From contig NZ_AP017295.1 in assembly GCF_001548375.1 (NCBI RefSeq), forward strand, positions 124,001 to 188,000: 64,000 bases of DNA. The letters run 5' to 3'. The notes beneath the pieces are model-generated. The model was not told the origin of the DNA and did not search any database. It worked only from the letters and a program-made list of their open reading frames with translations. The stretch comes from Nostoc sp. NIES-3756 (GTDB taxonomy: Bacteria; Cyanobacteriota; Cyanobacteriia; Cyanobacteriales; Nostocaceae). The position numbers and the translations under genes are program-made. This document shows, piece by piece, positions 46,744 through 55,618 of this stretch. Positions within the stretch are counted from its first letter, which is position 1, and every line of letters starts with the position of its first letter.

Positions 46744-47151
46744 ATGACTCAGAGTGAAAACAACGACCAGTTAGATGCCAACGAATCTTCCTCACATTCA
46801 GGTTCACGTTACTGGGGTAATGTGGAAGTCATAGAAGAGGGAGAAAACTATAGAATTAGTCGTGTTGAAATCAAGCCCAGACATGGCATTAAACCCCAAA
46901 TTCACTATCACCGTAATGAACATTGGGTGGTAGTTTCTGGTGTTGCCAAAGTGACTTGTGGCGATGAAGAAGTGTTGTTAGGTCGTAATCAGTCAACCTA
47001 TGTCCCCGCAGCAACATTACACAAAGTGGAAAATCCAGGGTCTATCCCATTAGTAATCCTAGAAATTCAAAATGGGGAATATTTAGGCGAGGATGATATA
47101 GAACGTCCTTATGACCTAAATTTAGTCAAGCCAGGGGTTGATAGTAAGTAG
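46744..47151 (+). CDS. Cupin (mannose-6-phosphate isomerase type II-like) protein
   Basis: 135-residue single cupin. Seen: GSRYWGNVEVIEEGENYRISRVEIKPRHGIKPQIHYHRNEHWVVVSG, the first metal-ligand motif with two His and a Glu, and VPAATLHKVENPGSIPLVILEIQNGEYLGEDDIER for the second His. This resembles the isomerase half of GDP-mannose pyrophosphorylase/phosphomannose isomerase. It could interconvert mannose-6-P and fructose-6-P, but a lone cupin may have another substrate. Confidence 0.88.
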   Translation: MTQSENNDQLDANESSSHSGSRYWGNVEVIEEGENYRISRVEIKPRHGIKPQIHYHRNEHWVVVSGVAKVTCGDEEVLLGRNQSTYVPAATLHKVENPGSIPLVILEIQNGEYLGEDDIERPYDLNLVKPGVDSK

Positions 47152-47228
47152 TGGGGAGTGGGGAGCAGGAAGTAGGGAGTGGGGGAATATGAGGGAGGTG
47201 ATCATTCACTGCTGCCTCCTGCCTCCTG
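47145..47228. repeat. Heptamer repeats between cupin and HEAT-repeat genes
   Basis: GTGGGGA-type units (47150-47195), then CTGCCTCCTGCCTCCTGCC (about 47212-47230), which is the complement of the GGCAGGAGGCAGGAGGC array in rimM. STRR filler between convergent genes. Confidence 0.7.
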
Positions 47229-47231
47229 CCT

Positions 47232-47990
47232 CTAAAACCAACCCTCTTGTTCTAAAGTTTCAATTAACTGCAAACCACGAGGATCGCCTACACCTAGTAG
47301 TGAGGCTTTAGCGTCTTCGCGTACACCTAAGTCTTTATCTTCAGCAAAAGCCTGAATCAAGGCATCGATCGCTGTGGCATAAACTATGTTAGAAGGTAGT
47401 TCTTTACATAGCTGCCCAATTGACCAAGCACTGTTACTCCGCACGGCTGCGACTGTATCTTGCACTAGGGCTTCGATGAGTGGTGGGATTGCGCCAACAA
47501 TAGCTTCATAGCCAACTCCTGTCATTTGGGCTAGGGCGCTAGCAGACCAAAGGCGCACGGCGGATATATCGGTTCTTAAAGCATCGGCTAAGGGTAATAG
47601 ACAACGGCGATCGCGGCAATTACCCAAAGCCCAAACTACCCCTTTTCTCACATAGCCGTTCCAATCTCGATACAGTTGGGAAATTAGTGGTTCAACTGCA
47701 TCGGCGCTAGGGTTACGTCCAATACCATAGGATGCACTGACCCGCACCAAAGGACAGTTATCACTCAACAGGCGAATTAAAAGAGGGGTAGCCCGTGAGT
47801 CTTCAATATCACAAAAAGCACGAGCTGCTAGCATCCGTTGTTGTGGTTGCGGATTGTCTAGAAGGGCTAGCATTTCATCTGGGTCAGGCTTTGGTATTTC
47901 TGACTCAGCCGTGATGGGTTCTATCTTATCTAAGGGGCTTTCTAATTCCTCCTCGATATCGAGTAGGCTTAGGTCTTCTTCGTCATACAT
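47232..47990 (-). CDS. HEAT-repeat protein (PBS lyase/NblB-like)
   Basis: 252 residues. Seen: an acidic N-terminus (YDEEDLSLLDIEEELE), then HEAT-like repeats: PQQRMLAARAFCDIEDSRATPLLIRLL, CPLVRVSASYGIGRNPSADAVEPLISQLY, NGYVRKGVVWALGNCRDRRCLLPLADALR, and AVRSNSAWSIGQLC. Such proteins include bilin lyases and the phycobilisome degradation factor NblB, but also general scaffolds; nothing here decides. I prefer the ATG at 47990 (MYDEED); the ATG 15 bases upstream adds MCNRN. Confidence 0.85.
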   Translation of the reverse strand: MYDEEDLSLLDIEEELESPLDKIEPITAESEIPKPDPDEMLALLDNPQPQQRMLAARAFCDIEDSRATPLLIRLLSDNCPLVRVSASYGIGRNPSADAVEPLISQLYRDWNGYVRKGVVWALGNCRDRRCLLPLADALRTDISAVRLWSASALAQMTGVGYEAIVGAIPPLIEALVQDTVAAVRSNSAWSIGQLCKELPSNIVYATAIDALIQAFAEDKDLGVREDAKASLLGVGDPRGLQLIETLEQEGWF

Positions 47991-48116
47991 ATTTCTATTG
48001 CACACGCAGTGAGGTTTGGGTAAACCTCCTGTGCTGATTATTTAAAGCTTTATTTTTATTGGTTAAATTATTGTACACTTTCTGATCCATCTCATACGCG
48101 ATGAGTTGGGAATTAG

Positions 48117-48186
48117 GTGTAGGGAGATGAGGGAGATGAGGAAGATGAGGGAGAATAACTATGGACTGTTGACCAATGACCAATGA
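48117..48186. repeat. Heptamer repeat arrays after the GNAT gene
   Basis: GGGAGAT/GAGGAAG units (48117-48152), then GACTGTT/GACCAAT/GACTAAT units (48160-48190) that run into the end of the GNAT gene. STRR sequence; no ORF. Confidence 0.7.
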
Positions 48187-48696
48187 CTAATGACTAATTG
48201 GCTTAATCATCCACAGGGATTGGGTTTGATAGCCCAGTTGATTGTAGAGAGTTAAGGCTACTGGGTTGGATTGAAAGACTTGTAATCCGATTTGCTGATC
48301 GCCTCTTTGTTTAGCCCAATTTTCAGCATATTGCATTAAAGTCCTTGCTATACCACGCCGCCGATGTTCTGGTGCGACATACAACAGAAAAATATGGGCA
48401 TGGCGATCGCCTTTTATTTGGTCTATAGCGTTTCCCATCCATAGACAGGCTACGGGAGATGAGGGAGAATTATTTATTCCTTGCTTTACTTCCCCATCTG
48501 TTGTTACTTCCTCACCAAGAAAATCAACCCACCACAAGGGTGTATCTTTGGAGAAATATTGCTCAACAGTCGTTGCTAGGTGAGCAAAGTCTTTTTGTTC
48601 GGGGAATAATTCCTGGTAGGTACGTTGAATGAATTTAACAAGTTGCGATCGCTCCAAAGTTGAGCCTTGCCGAATGGAATAACCTGGGATAGTCAT
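48187..48696 (-). CDS. GNAT-family N-acetyltransferase
   Basis: 169 residues. Seen: the acetyl-CoA binding motif A, HIFLLYVAPEHRRRGIARTLMQYAENWAKQRG, with Q/R-x-x-G-x-A, and motif B QIGLQVFQSNPVALTLYNQLGYQTQSLWMIK. The substrate is unknown. Oddity: the loop VTTDGEVKQGINNSPSSP, between two core strands, is partly encoded by a STRR-like GGAGATGAGGGAG stretch (about 48457-48469), so the loop may have grown by repeat insertion without breaking the frame. Confidence 0.9.
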   Translation of the reverse strand: MTIPGYSIRQGSTLERSQLVKFIQRTYQELFPEQKDFAHLATTVEQYFSKDTPLWWVDFLGEEVTTDGEVKQGINNSPSSPVACLWMGNAIDQIKGDRHAHIFLLYVAPEHRRRGIARTLMQYAENWAKQRGDQQIGLQVFQSNPVALTLYNQLGYQTQSLWMIKPISH

Positions 48697-48857
48697 TGGT
48701 CATTAGTCATTAGTCCATAGTCAACAGTCAAAAGGCAAAACTCTTTAATTTTGAATTTTGCGGAAAGTTCTGTAGGCGGTGAATCCATTGCTGTAGGAGG
48801 GGTTTCCCGCCGTAGGCAACTTTCCAAGACGAATTTTGAATCAATTCTCTCTCATCC

Positions 48858-49022
48858 CTATCCCCTAACCTCTAGCACCTTCAACAAAAAACCAACTTCT
48901 TCAATAGGTGCAGGTGCTGCCATGTCCGAGGGTAGAAAGATACGGGCGCTGACTGCTACTAGGGCGAATAGAAATACTAGTACCACTAGTAAGGGTGCAA
49001 TGTACTGTCTGAATATAGCCAT
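48858..49022 (-). CDS. Small single-pass membrane protein (54 residues)
   Basis: A short frame that reads MAIFRQYIAPLLVVLVFLFA, then LVAVSARIFLPSDMAAPAPIEEV and a short tail to the stop at 48858. Seen: one strong membrane helix (about 9-27), then a Pro/Ala-rich acidic end. The codon usage and the clean hydrophobic helix make it a credible gene, and I believe similar small proteins occur in other cyanobacteria. Function unknown. It lies in the gap between the GNAT and AmpG-like genes; the plus-strand frame over the same bases is its shadow. Confidence 0.7.
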   Translation of the reverse strand: MAIFRQYIAPLLVVLVFLFALVAVSARIFLPSDMAAPAPIEEVGFLLKVLEVRG

Positions 49023-49127
49023 ATTTTGATTTGTCGTTAGATTAGATTTTGTTTGACAACCTAATCAAAGATTTGTAAATTTTTCTTGACTTAATTTTAG
49101 CGATATTTGGTCATAGCAAACCACAGT

Positions 49128-49538
49128 TTAGCGGGTATCGCGGTCTAAATCATCAAGCACTCTCTCGGAGTACCAATTTTCTGGCATTCCCGGATAGTTT
49201 TGCTTTGCCTGGTCTATTAATCGTTCTGCTGCTGCTACATCGCCGTTTAATCTGGAAATGAGTTTGTTTTTCAGATGATTTTGATTTTCTGGTGTTATTT
49301 GTTCTTCTAGTCTGGTGGGCATTTGGGCTGGTAATACTCTTGTCTGTTCTCGCTTCAATTGCCAAAACAGAACGTAATACAAAGTACCAAAAATTAGAAT
49401 TAAGCTAATTGTTCCGAAAAAGGTTAGGAGGTTAAACGCTAAATAACCCAGAACTAACTGTGAAAGAACATAGCCAAGTAACAAACCTGTAAGTAAAAGA
49501 ATAAATGTACCGACGATAATCACTACTTGGTTTCCCAT
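49128..49538 (-). CDS. Two-helix membrane protein with soluble C-terminus
   Basis: 136 residues. Seen: membrane helices VVIIVGTFILLLTGLLLGYVLSQLVLGYLAF and LLTFFGTISLILIFGTLYYVLFW, then a charged segment ending RLNGDVAAAERLIDQAKQNYPGMPENWYSERVLDDLDRDTR. No family recognised. It overlaps the end of the AmpG-like transporter gene by 16 bases in the same direction, so translation is probably coupled and the two products may work together. Confidence 0.78.
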   Translation of the reverse strand: MGNQVVIIVGTFILLLTGLLLGYVLSQLVLGYLAFNLLTFFGTISLILIFGTLYYVLFWQLKREQTRVLPAQMPTRLEEQITPENQNHLKNKLISRLNGDVAAAERLIDQAKQNYPGMPENWYSERVLDDLDRDTR

Positions 49539-51034
49539 ACATCCTCGTCATCAAGTCCTGGTCTATTTAATGCTGCCACTGGTTTAGGATTCCAAGGGGC
49601 GACAAAAGGCAAAAGTAGCAATCCAGGTATTGCTGCTGCTAGGGTGAGCAGGAAAAATACAGGCCAGCCTGTAGCCTTTGCCCAATCACCAGCCGGTGCG
49701 GATAAAACATCTCTACTAATAGCCATTAAGCTAGAGAATAAAGCGAATTGAGTGGTGGTAAAGCGATGGTTACAAAGATTCATCAAGAACGCAACTGTCG
49801 CAACTGTTACCAATCCCGCACTGAAGTTTTCGATATTCACCGCCAAGACTAGAAGCGAATAATTTTTGCCAGCAACTGCTAGTGCATAATAACCTAAGTT
49901 ACTGAGTAATTGAAGGATACCAAATAGCCACAAACTACGGTTAATGTGGATTTTCGTCATAATTACACCACCAGCCAATACACCAACGGTGGTGGCAATA
50001 AAGCCCATACCAGCTTGAATTGCGCCAATCTCAGTTTTAGTAAATTGGATTTCTCGCAAAAACAAGTTCGCAGTAATACCTACTAACGAGTCACCAAGTT
50101 TATAAAGGATGATGAAAATCAAAATAATACTGGCTTGAGTTAACCCAAATCTGTGAAAAAATTCTTTGAAAGGTAGAAAAATAGCCGCTTGTAAATTTTG
50201 AGGAGAACTATCCTCTCTAGCTTCACCTAACAATTCTATGGGTAATAATAAGGATGTGACAATCCAAGCTATGATTAAACCCGCTAACACCGAGTAAAAT
50301 ATAGGCAGAGCAATATAACTAGTAAAGACACCTGCAATTAAACCAGCAACTAATAATGTGATTACTACGATAAAAATGACATCTTTGAGAGATAAAGGTG
50401 AATATTTTTCATTTTCGTTGCTGATTTCTGGTTCTTGAGGAGACCACAAAGTTATCAGGATACTCCCTGCCATTAAAACAGCCATTAATAAGTAAACAAC
50501 GTTCCAAGGGATACGTTCTGCTAAAACTAAAGCGAGGGAACTCGTGATAAATAAGGCCAAGCGATAGCCTAAAACCCAAACTGATGCACCTGGTTCGGCT
50601 TCAAGTGGGTTTAAGATGTCCGTACGGTAAGCATCGCCGGCTATGTCTTGAGTGGCACTTAAAAAAGTAATGATGAGACAGTTGATTGCTAGTATTTGTA
50701 GTACTTGGTCACTTTGAGATGGTTGTTGCAATGCTAAGGTGGCGATCGCTATTGTTAATCCAATTTGAGTAAATAGTAGCCAACCCCGTCTTGCACCTAA
50801 AAGTGGTGGTACAAATCTATCTAATAAAGGCGACCACAAGAATTTTAAGGAATAAGGCAATGCCAACAACCCAAATAAGGTAATTTTACCTATATCTACT
50901 TTGGCATCCTGCATCCATAGCTGCAATGTTCTACTTGTCAAGAACAAAGGCAACCCAGACGCGAACCCTAGCAGTAGTAGCGCACCCATTTTGCGACTTT
51001 GAAAGGCCTGTCGCAATGCTCGAATTTCTTCCAT
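49523..51034 (-). CDS. MFS transporter, AmpG-like
   Basis: 503 residues, about 12 membrane helices. Seen: the AmpG signature GFASGLPLFLTSRTLQLWMQDAKVDIGKITLFGLLALPYSLKFLWSPLLDRF, and TQDIAGDAYRTDIL. AmpG imports anhydro-muropeptides for wall recycling. Cyanobacterial homologues are only assumed to do the same. Central cytoplasmic loop (about 200-220 and 265-285) is charged, as in MFS. The overlap with the next small membrane gene suggests a two-gene unit. Confidence 0.92.
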   Translation of the reverse strand: MEEIRALRQAFQSRKMGALLLLGFASGLPLFLTSRTLQLWMQDAKVDIGKITLFGLLALPYSLKFLWSPLLDRFVPPLLGARRGWLLFTQIGLTIAIATLALQQPSQSDQVLQILAINCLIITFLSATQDIAGDAYRTDILNPLEAEPGASVWVLGYRLALFITSSLALVLAERIPWNVVYLLMAVLMAGSILITLWSPQEPEISNENEKYSPLSLKDVIFIVVITLLVAGLIAGVFTSYIALPIFYSVLAGLIIAWIVTSLLLPIELLGEAREDSSPQNLQAAIFLPFKEFFHRFGLTQASIILIFIILYKLGDSLVGITANLFLREIQFTKTEIGAIQAGMGFIATTVGVLAGGVIMTKIHINRSLWLFGILQLLSNLGYYALAVAGKNYSLLVLAVNIENFSAGLVTVATVAFLMNLCNHRFTTTQFALFSSLMAISRDVLSAPAGDWAKATGWPVFFLLTLAAAIPGLLLLPFVAPWNPKPVAALNRPGLDDEDVWETK

Positions 51035-51740
51035 CTTATATACTTTTCCCTATTATGTTGCTATGGCTGTGACTTTGTTTCATCATTACATCACAGATGA
51101 TGTTTCAAATTCCCAATGCTCAAGCTGTAATCCATGCAATTAAATTAATTCTCGTTTCTTGTGCGTTACTAATATAAATAGGATGGTGCGGAAAACCAAA
51201 CTATGTAAAGAAAAATAAAATAGTCAGTAGGAGCGTACAGATGTACGCCCCTACTGACAATGAATGTGTTGCAAAGATTTTCTGAATCGGTATTGGTACG
51301 AAGAAATCATGTTTTCAAGCCTTTTTTCTCGTCACAGAGAGGTTTGCAGAGGATTCATATTAAATCGTAAAAGCTAATCTTGCTTCAAATATAAAATAAA
51401 GTTTTAAAAGCAACCTGGAGCAGAATTTTTATAGTATCTATAATCATGCTTATTCTAGATAAAATACATTAAATAACTGCTGCATCTCTACGCTTAAAAA
51501 GCTGCAACTGCTTGTATAAACATATATAAAACATCACTCGTAAGTAAGAATAATTAAAAGCTAAAAGTATCTCTTGTTTAGTACTTGCTTTCTCAAAAGT
51601 AATAATTTATTTTTTGACTTTAGAGAGATAGTAACTAATAAAATATAGATATAAACTTTACTATGGTTAAGATGATTAACTCAATGCTGAGTTAATCAGA
51701 TATTTAAAATACATCTCATTTATAAGAAACCATAGTAATA
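51035..51740. other. Long gap upstream of the SemiSWEET gene with one inverted repeat
   Basis: 706 AT-rich bases. Apart from the palindrome at 51223-51258, I saw no ORF, RNA gene or operator. It holds the promoters of the divergent AmpG-like and SemiSWEET-like genes. Confidence 0.5.
51223..51258. repeat. Palindromic GTCAGTAGG...CCTACTGAC element
   Basis: GTCAGTAGGAGCGTAC (51223-51238) pairs with GTACGCCCCTACTGAC (51243-51258) with about one mismatch around 4 bases. GTAGGGGCGTACA-type palindromes are common scattered repeats in cyanobacterial genomes. Compact enough to fold as a long hairpin. Confidence 0.8.
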
Positions 51741-52004
51741 ATGAGAGAAATCATTACTTTTATTTTTGGGTTGGGCTTTGTTTTTAATGCTAGCTTGTTT
51801 ATACCTCAAGCTATAAGAATTATTAAAACAAAAAGTGCAAAAAATATTTCTTTAATCACTTTTGCTGGATTTAATTTAATCCAGTTAAATAGTGTATTTT
51901 ATGGTTATTACCAAAGAGATTTAATTTTGATGTATGGAAATCTAATTAGCTTTATTGCTTGTGGAACCGTAACTTTACTAGCCACATACTATAGAAGTAG
52001 ATAA
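51741..52004 (+). CDS. SemiSWEET/PQ-loop transporter
   Basis: 87-residue protein with three membrane helices. Seen: FIFGLGFVFNASLFIPQAIRIIKTKSAKNIS, with the PQ motif in the first helix, then FNLIQLNSVFYGYYQRDLILMYGNLISFI. Bacterial SemiSWEETs form dimers that carry sucrose or glucose; the substrate here is unknown. It stands alone and is followed by a strong hairpin. Confidence 0.87.
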   Translation: MREIITFIFGLGFVFNASLFIPQAIRIIKTKSAKNISLITFAGFNLIQLNSVFYGYYQRDLILMYGNLISFIACGTVTLLATYYRSR

Positions 52005-52047
52005 TTAGTAGCACGTTTTTTATATGAAATAAAAAATGTGTTACTAA
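52005..52047. terminator. Bidirectional hairpin between SemiSWEET and RNase genes
   Basis: TTAGTAGCACGTTTTTTAT (52005-52023) pairs with ATAAAAAATGTGTTACTAA (52029-52047), 19 bp with only two G-T wobbles and a 5-base loop. A/T runs in both arms let it work in both directions. It ends the convergent genes. Confidence 0.85.
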
Positions 52048-52083
52048 TTAAACCTAATGTCCCTAATTAAGACTGTATATAAG

Positions 52084-54144
52084 TCAATTAGCAGCTGTCT
52101 GTGCTTCTTGGTAAATAATTTCTTGAAACTGAATTACATCCTTTTGCGGGTCGGAAATACTTACTTTGACTAATATTTGTTCACCTAGTCTCACAGATCG
52201 CTTAAATACCATCGGTAATTGTAAGCCTAAATCTTCCAATAGGATCAGTGCTAAGTTACTATCTTCTCGCAGCCACATTAACACTGTGACTTGCCAAATT
52301 TCTTCAGGATGACGGCGCAAATATTCCAATGCCCAGTATCTATTGGTTTGCCGTTCTACCATTGTCAATTCTTGAGTGGTACTGGTGACGCTCATCATCA
52401 CTTCTTTGAGTTCTTCGGCGGTGAAAGGCGGAACTTCACCCCGGAGGTGGGCTTTGAGTTGGAAGTGGGTGAGTAAGTCACTGTAGCGGCGAATGGGTGA
52501 TGTAGCTTGGGTGTAGGTATCCAAACCTAAACCAGCGTGACGCACAGGTGTAATACTCATTTCACTCTTGGGCATACAACGCCGCATGGCGCAGGCGCGG
52601 ACAAACCCGGCAGGAAGCCTGAGTAATTCGTCTTCTGGGGGTAATTCTGGTTGTGGTTGACCACGGAATGGTAAAGGGATGTTGTGTACTTGACCGTAAC
52701 GGGCAGCGACTTCCCCAGCAAGAATCATCATTTCTGCTACTAACTGGCGTGAGCGAGAATCGTCTAAAATGTCGATGCTAATGTCGTCATTTTTGACTTT
52801 GATCATCGCCTCCGGCATATTGATACTAATTGCGCCTTGATTATATCGCCAAGCTTTACGCTTAGTTGCCCAATTGGCGATCGCGGCAATTTCTGGTTCT
52901 GCCTGTACACCTAATTCCAGCATCTCATCTACATCCTCGTAGGTGAGGCGATAGGTAGGCTTAATTAAACTGGGATGAATGGTAAAATCTTCTACTGCCC
53001 CTGTCTCATCTAAGACCACACCAAAACTTAAAGCACAGCAAACTTTGCCCTGTACCAAACTCATGGGGCCAGTTGCTAATACTTCAGGGAACATGGGGAT
53101 CATCCCCGTAGGTAAATAAACTGTACTACCGCGCTTCCTTGCTTCTAGGTCTAAATCATCTTCTGGTGCTAGGTAGCGTGTTGGATCGGCGATATGCACC
53201 CATAACCTTTCCCGTCCATCGGAGAGTAATTCCCAACTCAGTCCATCATCTATTTCTGTGGTGCTTTCATCGTCAACTGTGTACACCTTCAGGTGATTCA
53301 AATCGAGGCGATTTGTATCTAAATCTGTTGGCGGGAAATCCAAACGCTGTTGCGCCACTTCTAACACCTTACTAGGGAACTGGACTGGAATTGCCGAACG
53401 ACGCAGGAACAAGTTCTCGGTCGGACTCCACCATCCCAAGTCTACCAATAACTGAAATGCTCCTTGGGGGGTTGCTGGCCGCCCCAACATATTCATCGTT
53501 TCTAAAACTGGGGCTGGGGGAGGATAGGCACGAGGGAGGGAATCATAGTTTAGCCCAACCTTCACGATGTCTGCTAGGAGTGTGGCATATTTTTCCAAAG
53601 TTTCAAGGCGCTGGCGGTCGTGGCGTTGCCAATCTACGGTTTCACCTTGGAGTGCTTGTTCTACACGGGTTAAAAATTCTTGCTGTCCCCTAGCTTTGAG
53701 GGTTTCTACTTCTATTTGGTGCTTACGTTCTGCTACTTGCGCCGCCGTTCTCGGTTCGTAAGCATCACCTTTTTGCTTAAAATATAACTTGTCGTCTGAT
53801 AACAGGCAATGAGCAGCATAACTGGGGGCTGAATCTGATTGGGAAAATAACAGATTAGCCATTTGCGATGGCGTGACTATTTCTCCATCTTCCACCAGTA
53901 ATTCCCAAGCCACTTCCAAGCTTGAGGGGTCGAGATAAGGCTTGACCTCATCTAGAAAACCCTCAATTTCCGTTGGCTTGTATGTTTTGCCGTTAACTGT
54001 ATAGGTAAATTGTCTAGGCGCGAGGCTGTGGGATTGACCACGTTCATCCACCACAAACCAACGGGTCTTTCCGTCTGGACGGTCTATCACGCCCAAACGG
54101 CGATCGCCTTGAACCCTAAATTCAACTAGCGTCCCCTTCTCCAC
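52084..54144 (-). CDS. RNase II/R-type exoribonuclease
   Basis: 686-residue 3'-5' exoribonuclease of the RNB family. Seen: an N-terminal cold-shock-like domain (EKGTLVEFRVQGDRRLGVIDRPDGKTRWFVVDERGQSH); the RNB catalytic core with VYTVDDESTTEIDDGLSW, HIADPTRYLAPEDDLDLEARKRGSTVYLPTGMIPMFP; the later CPM-like RACAMRRCMPKSEMSITPVRHAGLGLDTYTQATSPIRRYSDLL; and a short C-terminal S1-like part. The Asp cluster needed for Mg2+ is intact. The order resembles the chloroplast/cyanobacterial RNR/II group. It takes part in RNA turnover. Confidence 0.95.
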   Translation of the reverse strand: MEKGTLVEFRVQGDRRLGVIDRPDGKTRWFVVDERGQSHSLAPRQFTYTVNGKTYKPTEIEGFLDEVKPYLDPSSLEVAWELLVEDGEIVTPSQMANLLFSQSDSAPSYAAHCLLSDDKLYFKQKGDAYEPRTAAQVAERKHQIEVETLKARGQQEFLTRVEQALQGETVDWQRHDRQRLETLEKYATLLADIVKVGLNYDSLPRAYPPPAPVLETMNMLGRPATPQGAFQLLVDLGWWSPTENLFLRRSAIPVQFPSKVLEVAQQRLDFPPTDLDTNRLDLNHLKVYTVDDESTTEIDDGLSWELLSDGRERLWVHIADPTRYLAPEDDLDLEARKRGSTVYLPTGMIPMFPEVLATGPMSLVQGKVCCALSFGVVLDETGAVEDFTIHPSLIKPTYRLTYEDVDEMLELGVQAEPEIAAIANWATKRKAWRYNQGAISINMPEAMIKVKNDDISIDILDDSRSRQLVAEMMILAGEVAARYGQVHNIPLPFRGQPQPELPPEDELLRLPAGFVRACAMRRCMPKSEMSITPVRHAGLGLDTYTQATSPIRRYSDLLTHFQLKAHLRGEVPPFTAEELKEVMMSVTSTTQELTMVERQTNRYWALEYLRRHPEEIWQVTVLMWLREDSNLALILLEDLGLQLPMVFKRSVRLGEQILVKVSISDPQKDVIQFQEIIYQEAQTAAN

Positions 54145-54292
54145 AACTCTCGCAACTTTATTAATTGGTTAACAAATAGATTTTAGATTTTGGGCTTCAA
54201 TAATGGCTACTAAATCCCAAATCTGATGATTTTAACTGTAGAACAATATCCTACACTAATTGAGATTTTAGATTATGGACTCAGACAATCGA

Positions 54293-54319
54293 AAGCTACA
54301 TAACTCTATTATGTAGCTT
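54293..54319 (-). terminator. Hairpin after rpsR
   Basis: AAGCTACATAA (54293-54303) pairs perfectly with TTATGTAGCTT (54309-54319) around 5 bases. It lies 44 bases after the rpsR stop (minus strand). No U-tract follows, which is common for cyanobacterial terminators. Confidence 0.65.
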
Positions 54320-54362
54320 CTTGATTTCATCCAAAATCTAAAACTCTCGCCTCTGAATGGAA

Positions 54363-54578
54363 TTAACCTTCTGCATTGATAAATGGCAGCAAAGCTACAA
54401 GACGCGCACGCTTAATTGCTAATGTCAAGTCTCGCTGCTGTTTAGCTGTTAGCCCAGTAATGCGGCGGGGTAGAATTTTACCACGTTCGGTGACAAATTT
54501 ACGCAGCAAGTCAACATCCTTATAATCAATCGGTTCTCCAGGCTTAATTGGAGACAGGCGACGACGATAGTAACTCAT
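54363..54578 (-). CDS. rpsR: 30S ribosomal protein S18
   Basis: 71 residues, normal length. Seen: [64 protein letters not shown], the whole S18 signature. It binds S6 and 16S rRNA in the platform. Two bases separate it from rpmG, so they share an operon. Confidence 0.99.
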   Translation of the reverse strand: MSYYRRRLSPIKPGEPIDYKDVDLLRKFVTERGKILPRRITGLTAKQQRDLTLAIKRARLVALLPFINAEG

Positions 54579-54580
54579 TT

Positions 54581-54775
54581 CTATTTGATTTCCTTGTGAA
54601 CGGTATGTTTATTACAGTGGGGGCAGAACTTATTGAGTTCCAAGCGGTTTGTAGTGTTACGACGATTCTTGGTTGATGTATATCGTGAAACACCAGGCGA
54701 TCGCTTGTCTGGATTTGTTCTACATTCGGTACATTCGAGTGTCACTATAATACGGACACCTTTGCTCTTTGCCAT
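54581..54775 (-). CDS. rpmG: 50S ribosomal protein L33
   Basis: 64 residues. Seen: [15 protein letters not shown] and [17 protein letters not shown]. Two CxxC pairs make the zinc-ribbon (C+ form). It is first in the rpmG-rpsR operon. Length normal. Confidence 0.99.
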   Translation of the reverse strand: MAKSKGVRIIVTLECTECRTNPDKRSPGVSRYTSTKNRRNTTNRLELNKFCPHCNKHTVHKEIK

Positions 54776-54818
54776 AATCTTACAAACGCTAAAGCCTGAA
54801 GAGAATTAACACAAATGA

Positions 54819-55376
54819 CTATCTTCTCACATTTCGTTGCAAACTTTCAACTAATCGCTTAATTTTTAAATCGAGCGAATAGCCCCGACGCGACGAAACT
54901 ATGAATGTCCCAGCATAGCGGTCATGCCAAGCTTGCCGCAGTTGGGTATCAGAGAAAGCAGTCCCACAATCAATTGCTAGGGGAATCACTAGCAGTATAG
55001 CAGTAGGGTTAAGTCTAATGTTGCCCAAAGCTATGGACACCAAAAGAGCGCCAAAGCCAATTATAGCTTCTCGTTTCAACAGTGCCAGCAATTGGGGAAT
55101 CCTGGGGACAACTTCCCCATCTTCCACTTCTAAAACTTTTAAATCAAACGCCCAACGTCCTAAACTCTGTCCCTGATTGTTGTAAACTACCAGCACCCGC
55201 AAGATTAGCCAAGTCAAAATAAAAACAAAAATTTGGATAAATTGGATACCAATTCCACTACCACCCAAAAAAGAACTAACTAACCAAGCACCAAGAAAAT
55301 CTAACCCTAAAGCGAAACCGCGTCGCCAGAGGTCAGCTTTGGGGTAATGTTTTTTGGGGATGCGTTCTATAGTCAT
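54819..55376 (-). CDS. RDD-family membrane protein
   Basis: 185 residues. Seen: DLWRRGFALGLDFLGAWLVSSFLG, an RDD-type first helix with the conserved Arg and Asp, and NNQGQSLGRWAFDLKVLEVEDGEVVP, then two further helices (AIIGFGALLVSIALGNIRL, AILLVIPLAIDCG) and LRQAWHDRYAGTFIV. RDD proteins are poorly known; some are Na+(Li+)/H+ exchangers. Only 43 bases separate it from rpmG, so it may be in the ribosomal-protein operon as the first gene. Confidence 0.88.
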   Translation of the reverse strand: MTIERIPKKHYPKADLWRRGFALGLDFLGAWLVSSFLGGSGIGIQFIQIFVFILTWLILRVLVVYNNQGQSLGRWAFDLKVLEVEDGEVVPRIPQLLALLKREAIIGFGALLVSIALGNIRLNPTAILLVIPLAIDCGTAFSDTQLRQAWHDRYAGTFIVSSRRGYSLDLKIKRLVESLQRNVRR

Positions 55377-55618
55377 GGGAGTGATGAGTAGGATTCGGTA
55401 TTGGTTTTTTCATAATATAAAAATAGCTTCATTCAACATCAAATACATATACCAAAAGACTTTTAGATTTATTTCCTGTTTCCTATCGCCCGTCTTAATA
55501 TTCTTTCTATTAAGTAAATTTACTTGATGATTTTTAATTAAATATATCTTTGGATTGTTCAGAATATTTCCTTTTATAACTTAAGTTTAGAGAACTGAAG
55601 GTACAAATTGGGGCTGGA

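Noticed and set aside
48751..49029. 92-codon plus-strand frame
   Set aside because: Antisense to the 54-residue membrane protein and to repeat sequence; composition is that of a shadow.
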